From Zhengitettix transpicula (Eukaryota > Arthropoda > Insecta > Orthoptera > Tetrigidae), in contig CM073593.1 of NCBI GenBank assembly GCA_037074705.1, positions 11,289,001-11,353,000 on the forward strand: a stretch of 64,000 nt of DNA, written 5' to 3'. The position numbers and the translations under genes are program-made. This document shows, piece by piece, positions 56,940-64,000 of the stretch (positions are counted from its first letter, which is position 1; each line of letters opens with the position of its first letter). Under the pieces are notes generated by a model. It did not search any database and was not told where the DNA came from. It was given only the letters and a program-made list of their open reading frames with translations.

Positions 56940-57650
56940 GTCTGCATCAAACCAGTAACTACCTTCAATATCTTGACTTCACTTGTTGTCATCCTGCTAA
57001 TTCCAAATGCTCCCTCACACAGTCAGCCTTATAGGACCTCACATTTGCTCCACATGGAATAAGGTGGTTGTCTAGCCTATCACGATCTCCTAAAAGCCTT
57101 CACCAATAAAAAAATACTGTTCAGACCTCCAACAGATATCATATGCTCTATTTGCTGACCAACCAACACTTGACTATAATTAATTACTTAGTACATCCAT
57201 TACCACAACCTACAATATTGGGCTACAGAAACTTAACTCCATTCTCTCCCTAACTTACACAGGGCTGGAAATCAACACCCTACCTGTTCAAAAGTGGCAC
57301 CTAATCTTCACATCACATTATGCCACCATATCTGAACCAGCACACGGTAGGAAAAAATCTGCTCTTTCCTTCACTATACTACAACCCACAAGTCTCCTAC
57401 AAAATCAAAGAGAACATAATCTGCCTTTTGCTCCCATATGATTTACCAGATAAATAACATACTGTGCCCTGTGTTGTATATCGACCATACAAAATTGTTG
57501 CACATTGCTAAATACCTGCAGCAGTCTAAAAATAAATGTCAATAGCTACTCGCAGATCCAACACAAACAATTTTTCTTCACTTGTCTTTAAAGCTCTATG
57601 GCCCTATATGTCTGAAGTAGATCTCCATCTCTGGGAACTCACCTCATCAT
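56940..57650 (+). pseudogene. Very decayed LINE RT remnant
   Basis: Plus-strand pieces LFADQPTLDYN (an altered FADDT box) and, further on, TGLEINTLPVQKWHLIF (cf. LEINxxKSQxxxF) are in the order found in Jockey-type RTs. Many stops. Confidence 0.45.
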
Positions 57651-57919
57651 GTATTACGGTTCAGGTAAACTTCTGCACCTAGACATCCTCAAATTACTAA
57701 TTTCCCCAACTCTGGCATATTTACTGACTTTTCACATGCCAGAATTTTATGTGCATATGTAAGTATGTATATTTAAATTATTTCTCACAATTTAACGCAT
57801 ACTGTTCATTTCCAGACACAATGTGATACAACCTTTTTTCCTCAGTTTCCAGTCACGAAGTACTACCAGTAGTTTGTTGGTGTAATTAAAAGTCACCATG
57901 TACATATATAACTCATTTG

Positions 57920-58195
57920 TAAAGGAAAGAGGGATAGAGAATGGCTGATTTAAATTGTCGGTTGACGTCACCAGTCTGGGAAGCAATAACATGTTGTCAA
58001 CTTTTCAAGGGTCTAAGACCCCTTCCTCAGGACAGTAGGAGCGTACATAGAGCCAATCAGCACATATGATGTCTCATTCATCTTTGTACTGAAAGAGGAG
58101 GCTAAGACATGAAAAAATCTGATCAACTTTCTCATGTCCTGAATGTCAACGTCAAGCTTCAATTTCTGGTAAACCATCACTTTTCTCTATATGGC
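57920..58195. mobile_element. Inverted-end element, Penelope-type terminal repeat
   Basis: Outer ends (ggaaagagggatagagaatgg at left and aaccatcacttttctctat at right) are imperfect inverse complements. The interior has tcaagggtctaagacccctt and ccttcctcagg, typical of Penelope-type ends. The right end is shared with repeat Y. Confidence 0.4.
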
Positions 58196-58309
58196 AGAGT
58201 TACATAAGTATCTACAACCTAATTTAACTCTGACTAATATAATGTCTCATTACAATAAAACTTGAGCTGTATGCCAAGTAAACATGTGGTGTTGTTTCTT
58301 TGCATCCAG

Positions 58310-58480
58310 TTCATTCCATGAATTTATAAAGTGGCATTGTTGTCCACAGACTGGTTTGTTACAGCTCTCCATGCTAATCTATCCTTTCATCTCTGCACAA
58401 CTATCACAGCTCACATCAACCATGATTTACATGATGTATTCTAACCTTGGTCTTCCTCTTGTATTCCTTAAATACCCCCT
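58310..58480 (-). pseudogene. RTE-like LINE C-terminal fragment
   Basis: Minus-strand translation reads RGRPRLEYIM, then DVSCDSCAEMKG and ESCNKPVCG, resembling the RGRPRxEYxxQI...DVGCxSYxEMKR end of RTE-type ORFs, with stops. Confidence 0.5.
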
Positions 58481-58860
58481 TCACAACACACATTATTCGT
58501 GTGGCACAACTGCAGTAAAACTTTGTAAAGAATTGCAACTAATCATAACCCTAATGGTCATTTTTGCCCATTACTGTAATCATGAATGACATTTTTACAA
58601 ATTCTTCACAGTACTTTATATTCTCTTGATACTAACTTTATATTATCAAGAAGTGTTCCAACAAAAATTAGTGCACTTATAATATATCGTATATACTCAT
58701 GTATGCCATGCCATTGTGTATTATGTGCACCCCTATATTCTAATTGTTTACTGGTGAAAAATTATTTTGCAAATAAATTCTTTCTTGATTCACACATTTT
58801 GATTATAATGTTGAAAATTAAAAGTAATTGTAGAATAAATATTTCCCCAGTGTAGAAACT

Positions 58861-59035
58861 GGATAAAAGCTTCTTGGGATTCCAGCTGGGTAAACTCGCC
58901 AATAGCACATGATGTTACAAATGTCCACATTGTCATCTGAAGTGACTTTGCCAGAAGATGACAACATGGACAGTTGTCGAAACGTCACAAGCTATCGACA
59001 AGTTTATCTGATGGGAATCCCGAGAAGACTTTATG
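58861..59035. mobile_element. Inverted-end element, Penelope-type terminal repeat
   Basis: Left end cttcttgggattccagctgg and right end (complement of gatgggaatcccgagaag) form imperfect inverted arms of about 38 bp. The interior has gaagatgacaacatggac and gttgtcgaaacgtc, as in Penelope-type ends. Confidence 0.5.
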
Positions 59036-59039
59036 TGAT

Positions 59040-62000
59040 AACTATAGTAATCAACCAGTAGTGACTATCTCTGAGTGGGAAAATCCATCATAGCAACAAA
59101 ATTCAAGTCATTTTGGCTGTTCTCTGAATAATTGCATTAAAAAAAAGGCATAAGAATTATAGGCCATATTTTTCTGGTGGATGAAATTCTCTGAATTCAG
59201 TTCATGGAAAACTTGTGAATCATTGAAACTGATTTTTCTATGACCCTACCCAGCTGGAATTCTGATTCTATAATTCATGTATTATACACACCCTGTTATT
59301 TTGTTGAAGTTCGAGGTAAAAAAGGTGTATGGCATACACAAGTAAATGTCGTAGTTTTTAAAATTTCAATTAGTTTTCTGACATTGTGGTGAGGTTGTTA
59401 TGCTTATAATTTGCAATTTAAAAGAAAAAGGTAAAAATTTAATATGGCTAGTTCTGCATGTTTAACGTAGCTTAATGAGCTTTGCGTTTTTTTAGAACAA
59501 TTTTTTATTTAAAAGTGATATCTTTGGATAAATAAATTGTAATTCTGTTAAATGTCATCACAACTTTTAATATAAAAAGGCTGATATTGAAAACACATTG
59601 CAGATGTGGCCATCCACCATTTTATATAGATTTTAACTTGATATAAACCAGAGCATTAGTCTATACCTTCCCTTAATTGTAAGAAACATCCATTATACAC
59701 CACGACAATACATGATTCTGCAAGGGAAGGCATGCATGTACACGAGGCCACATAACGACAAATGCTGCTATTCGGCAATAATGACATACATCACACGAAA
59801 ACATTCATTCCAGTATTTACAAATGCTTACATTAATAATGTTAATTTGACTTATTTTCATCATCAGGCATTTATAAGTAACAATACAATGTTAGCATATA
59901 TTTTCTTGAAATTAAGAGAGTCCATACCCTATACAATAATTGATGGGAGTTTCCTCCCAAGTTATAATAATACTACATAAAACCAGTTAAATGTAGATAA
60001 AAGAGAACAAATCACTATGAACACAGAAATTTTTGGTAACTGATTTAAACAATTAAAAAGGTGAGAACAAATAATTCAAACTATTATTCTTCCTGCAAAA
60101 GCAATAAATATAGTAGTTATTTAACACATTAGTGCAAACTTAATATAAATTATACAATGTATTAGTCTAATTTCATTATTAGTTGTTTACACATGACTTA
60201 TCACATTTTTATGAAAGAGAAGTATAATTTGTTGAACAAGGAAAAAAGGGTGTAATATTTCATCAACTATGTATGAGATCAATTTAAAAAATTTACATGT
60301 ATTCAGATTTTTTCTAAAAATTTCATTTGAATTAAATATACTTGTGAAAACATTATCTTTGTGTTAAAATAAAGTGATTGATACAATAAGCAGTTGACTT
60401 ACTACAAAAGCAACAGATAACAGCCTTTCCAGTAACAGCAACTTTCATTACATTAGAACATCAAGAGTTACAGCAAGAATATTAACTTTACAACTGACAT
60501 ATAAGGAAAGAGTGTATATATGTCTAACAACTTTAAAATACTTAGTCAATAAAATGATTTATTAAATGAAACTCAATTATTTTGAATTGATATAATCAGT
60601 CAAGATACAAGTTCATTAATCTTAATTTCTCTAATTACAGAAATTTGAATATTTAATTATAAAACACTATATGTATACATTGTACGTCTGAGAAAAGAAA
60701 TGACTCAACATCAACTTAAAACAATTTAAGAACTAAAGTTTCCCCCAAGACCATTTAGTAAAGATAGTCAAGTTATGGGAAACGGAATAACCCTGTATTA
60801 GTCATGCTTAGAAATGTAAAATTTTGACATTACTGGCAATATTGTCCATTTAACTGGTGTTCTCACCTATTAGTACAAGTTGAAAATTCACAAGTGCAAT
60901 AAGTTTTTCTGTGGGTTCAATATGAGCAAACTTGCTCAAACTCTAAAATATCTTCTAAAGTTTGGGCATAATGGAAAATCTACTTAATTTTGAAGCAACA
61001 AAAATCTTCTTTTATAATGGAAAAATGTGATTGTGTTCTAGTTATGGAAGGATTAATTTAACAACTATTGGAAATTTCATCTTTTTAAAACATTAATATA
61101 TTAAATTTGTTTTATAATATTGCCTCTTACAGGCACACAGCTCACTCATGAAAGAATGGAAATATGCAAGTGTACATAGAATTTATGGATAATTTGATCA
61201 TAAAAAAAATTGAAGACAATATTTGCCAGTTACATCAAAAGTACTATGTACCACAAGCTAGGCTAGAAGACATTCATTTGTCATTAATGGCAGGAACATT
61301 ATGTCTTTGGTACAAACTATTCACTTCCCCTCTACAAGATCACTGATAGGATGATGATAGCAGATATAGATCACATCAATACACATTTTTACCCCTCAAA
61401 AGATACAACATAGTATGATTTAGTTAAGGCAATTCACATTTTTTATGGTTATTCTACAATGAAAACACTTGTCTGTGCAATAAGTAAACACATATGTGTT
61501 TCCTTTTACTATCTTAAAAAAATAATATATATTAACAATCTTTAATTGGAATACAGTAAGGATATAAATTCAATGTTATCTACATATACATGCATCCAAC
61601 ACACGAAATGATTGAACTATCCCATAACCTTCAAAATTATTGATGTTTATACATATATTTTTTCTTACTAAAACTTTAAAACTATATATTGCATATTCAT
61701 ATCCATTCCCATAAAATTAAAAATAAAAAGGATTTGGATACAATTTTATTCACCATGCTATCACTAAAGTGTTAGAACAATTAAGCCCAAATAAAAGCAT
61801 ATTTAACATTGACATCAAGGTGGCTGTATTGAATATACTAAGTTATCAGTCATTCCCATTTGTCAGTTACTTGAAACTCTGAACACCCAGTACAACAAGA
61901 GATTAAAATAAAGTAGGCTGAAAGCCTATTAATCCATTTTCTCTATCTAAAGCTACAATCTTATGAAATCCAAAAATATGGTTAAATCTTCTTGGAATAA

Positions 62001-64000
62001 ATGTTCTTTGAAATATATTAATTGATATTACCATAAGGGACAATATGGCAATTGTTAGGATGGTTAGAATCACTGGCTATTCACTCTTTAAATTGGACTC
62101 TTATGTACACAATGAAAGACACCTCTACTCACAATATTATAAATTTCATGATTAAATTCATGCTAATTTATATTATATTTTTCAAAATACTAAAATATCT
62201 ACTTACAATTGACTTTAAAATAAAACATGGGTATTTAATATAGTACAATATGTATAAATATATATCACAACTATCCCCCAACCAGTTTTCTTGATTAACA
62301 GTGTCACTAAGTAGCAAAAAGAATAGCAGAAGCTTACAAGTAGTGTCTGAAGTGCTAACAGATCACTCTATTCCATACAATAAATAAACAAATGTTAGCA
62401 ATGTTGTACTTTCTGTGTCCTAACTGATACTTTAAAATTTAATTAATACAACACAAAACCAGCTCCTTAATTTTTGAAATAAATGCCATCACTGAATATT
62501 TGAAATTTATGTACACTCATTTTTGTACAGCAGCAAAATTGGTTTGGGTATATTGATACTAATTCAATAGTAACAAGATTCAATCAATATAACTAACAAT
62601 GAAAGTGTTTTCTCACATTAAAACAATGATAAGTTAAATTAAAGAACCATTACAACAAACCTAATTATACTTTTAATACATACACCATTTAACTGAATAA
62701 TCATAAAATATTCTCAGTTCAAAGAACACATTAAATTGGAAAATTATATCAAGATAACTATTAATATCTACACAAATACATTATTAATGTGAAGTAATTA
62801 ATTGTATGAAATCTATTGCATATATAAATATAATTAAATTGTATGATTGCAATCTCCTTTTGATGTATTTCTAAAAGGTAAAAATTTCTGTGCTTACCAA
62901 GTACTAAATTAAGTTCATTATTTTATTATTCTCAAAATACCAAAAATTTTATGTAAAAATAGGTGACTGAAATACATTGCTTGATTCTTGAAAATAATAA
63001 AATGAAGTAGCAAGAGATTCAAATAAGTTACATTAGAACTATCACAAATTTGTAAAACAATAAATATACATAAATCAATGCTAAAATACAAATAGTTGAA
63101 TATCTATAGAGCTTGTGACACTGAAGACTACACTGATAAGCGTTTGTAATAAATAAATGAGCTACAGTTGATACAGGCACATTGATTTGAGATTATATTT
63201 AAAATTATTTATTTTATATTATATAGTAACATAATCCTTTGTCTTTAGCCCCTACTAAGCTTGGTCATTCGAATTATGGAAACCCTCCATTTAAATTATT
63301 TATAGACCACAGGTCATAATTCATAAAATGTATATGCATATATAACAAACATCACATGTTCAAACCAAAGTAATATAAACTAATATTTACAAACATCACA
63401 CTTTCACACAAAAAAAGTGAATTAAAAATTATGGATTATTTTTCCACATAACTCTATGATATATACACACTAGTATATACACATCAGTGTTTGTATATGA
63501 ACATGAACCAACCAAGATTAATTAATATTGCAGTAATTGCAAGTAGGAATGATAGATAAAAGAACATGCAAAAAATGTACAAAATGTTATATACCAACAC
63601 AATTTATCTAAACTTTAGAATGACTATAAATCCCTTTATTTGTTGTCATATTTATAATTGGTTTCACAGCAATTTGATTCCAAATTAAACTGGAATTATG
63701 AAATGCAGTGATGTGTAGTCCAATAACACAACAAAAATTAAACTTATTTTTTTTTAAAAAAAATACACTAGCATGACAGTTACAATATTTAATAAAATAT
63801 TTACAGACAAAAAGCAGTAAGCTTGAAATTTAGCTAATTAGAATTCTCACATCAGCTTAAAGATACATAAATAATACACATTTATTGACAACAGTGATTG
63901 TCAATACAATCAAAGTAAAATCCTTTTATACTATATTCAAGAAAATATTCATTAATTTGCTGTTTTACAGAGTAAAAGCCTTCAAATTTTCTCAATACTA
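59040..64000. other. No feature recognised
   Basis: AT-rich sequence with no supported exon, repeat family member or RNA gene. It may be intron or flank of the divergent gene suspected at 54480. Confidence 0.4.

Overview
The window looks like a piece of an insect nuclear genome: AT-rich, intron-containing, full of decayed transposons, and without operons or bacterial signals. The transposon mix (mariner, Penelope-like, Jockey/CR1-like and RTE-like LINEs, piggyBac-type MITE, tRNA-derived SINEs, an A-tailed repeat family with at least ten copies) fits a large repeat-rich insect genome. A stick insect or another non-holometabolous order is a guess, not shown by the sequence.

One real host gene is recognisable: the CCAAT-binding transcription factor subunit NF-YA, on the minus strand. 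Seven coding exons run from the ATG at 54115 to a stop at 42727, with all intron phases in register and a predicted protein of 329 residues. Its last intron (about 7.7 kb) holds microsatellites, SINE and repeat-family insertions and a possible alternative terminal exon at 49026-49179. A non-coding first exon ends at 54327. A possible divergent first exon of another gene lies at 54480-54503 on the plus strand. Five CCAAT pentamers sit within about 106 bp at 54619-54724, so the gene may be controlled by its own product. A repeat of about 0.45 kb occurs once inside an NF-YA intron (51751-52242) and once upstream of the gene (54876-55312); the copies differ mainly at CpG sites.

From 1 to about 40 kb no intact host gene is supported. 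In order: a perfect-looking 83-bp palindrome (1.3 kb); three A-tailed repeat copies in a row (1.7-2.7 kb); a relic piggyBac-type MITE (3.0 kb); a 121-bp tandem repeat (4.3-4.8 kb); a foldback-like element whose left arm is an expanded 31-bp minisatellite (7.0-8.8 kb); a family of tandem units of about 270-310 bp (11.6-15.7 kb); a Penelope-like element (17.4-18.6 kb); head-to-head tRNA-SINE pieces (18.7-18.95 kb); a dead mariner with intact ends (19.1-20.3 kb); tandem A-tailed copies and a 592-bp piggyBac-type MITE (21.8-23.5 kb); an LTR-like promoter region (27.4-28.4 kb); a LINE interrupted by an A-tailed repeat (28.5-30.8 kb); a 39-bp-based minisatellite with higher-order structure (32.0-33.8 kb); two LTR-like ends with primer-binding-site-like motifs facing outwards (35.6 and 37.8 kb); a Penelope-type end (38.4 kb); and a LINE RNase H remnant (39.3-40.0 kb).

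From 55.3 kb to the end the sequence is AT-rich, with a dead DDE transposase, LINE remnants and Penelope-type hairpin ends at 56-59 kb, and nothing I can call from 59 to 64 kb.
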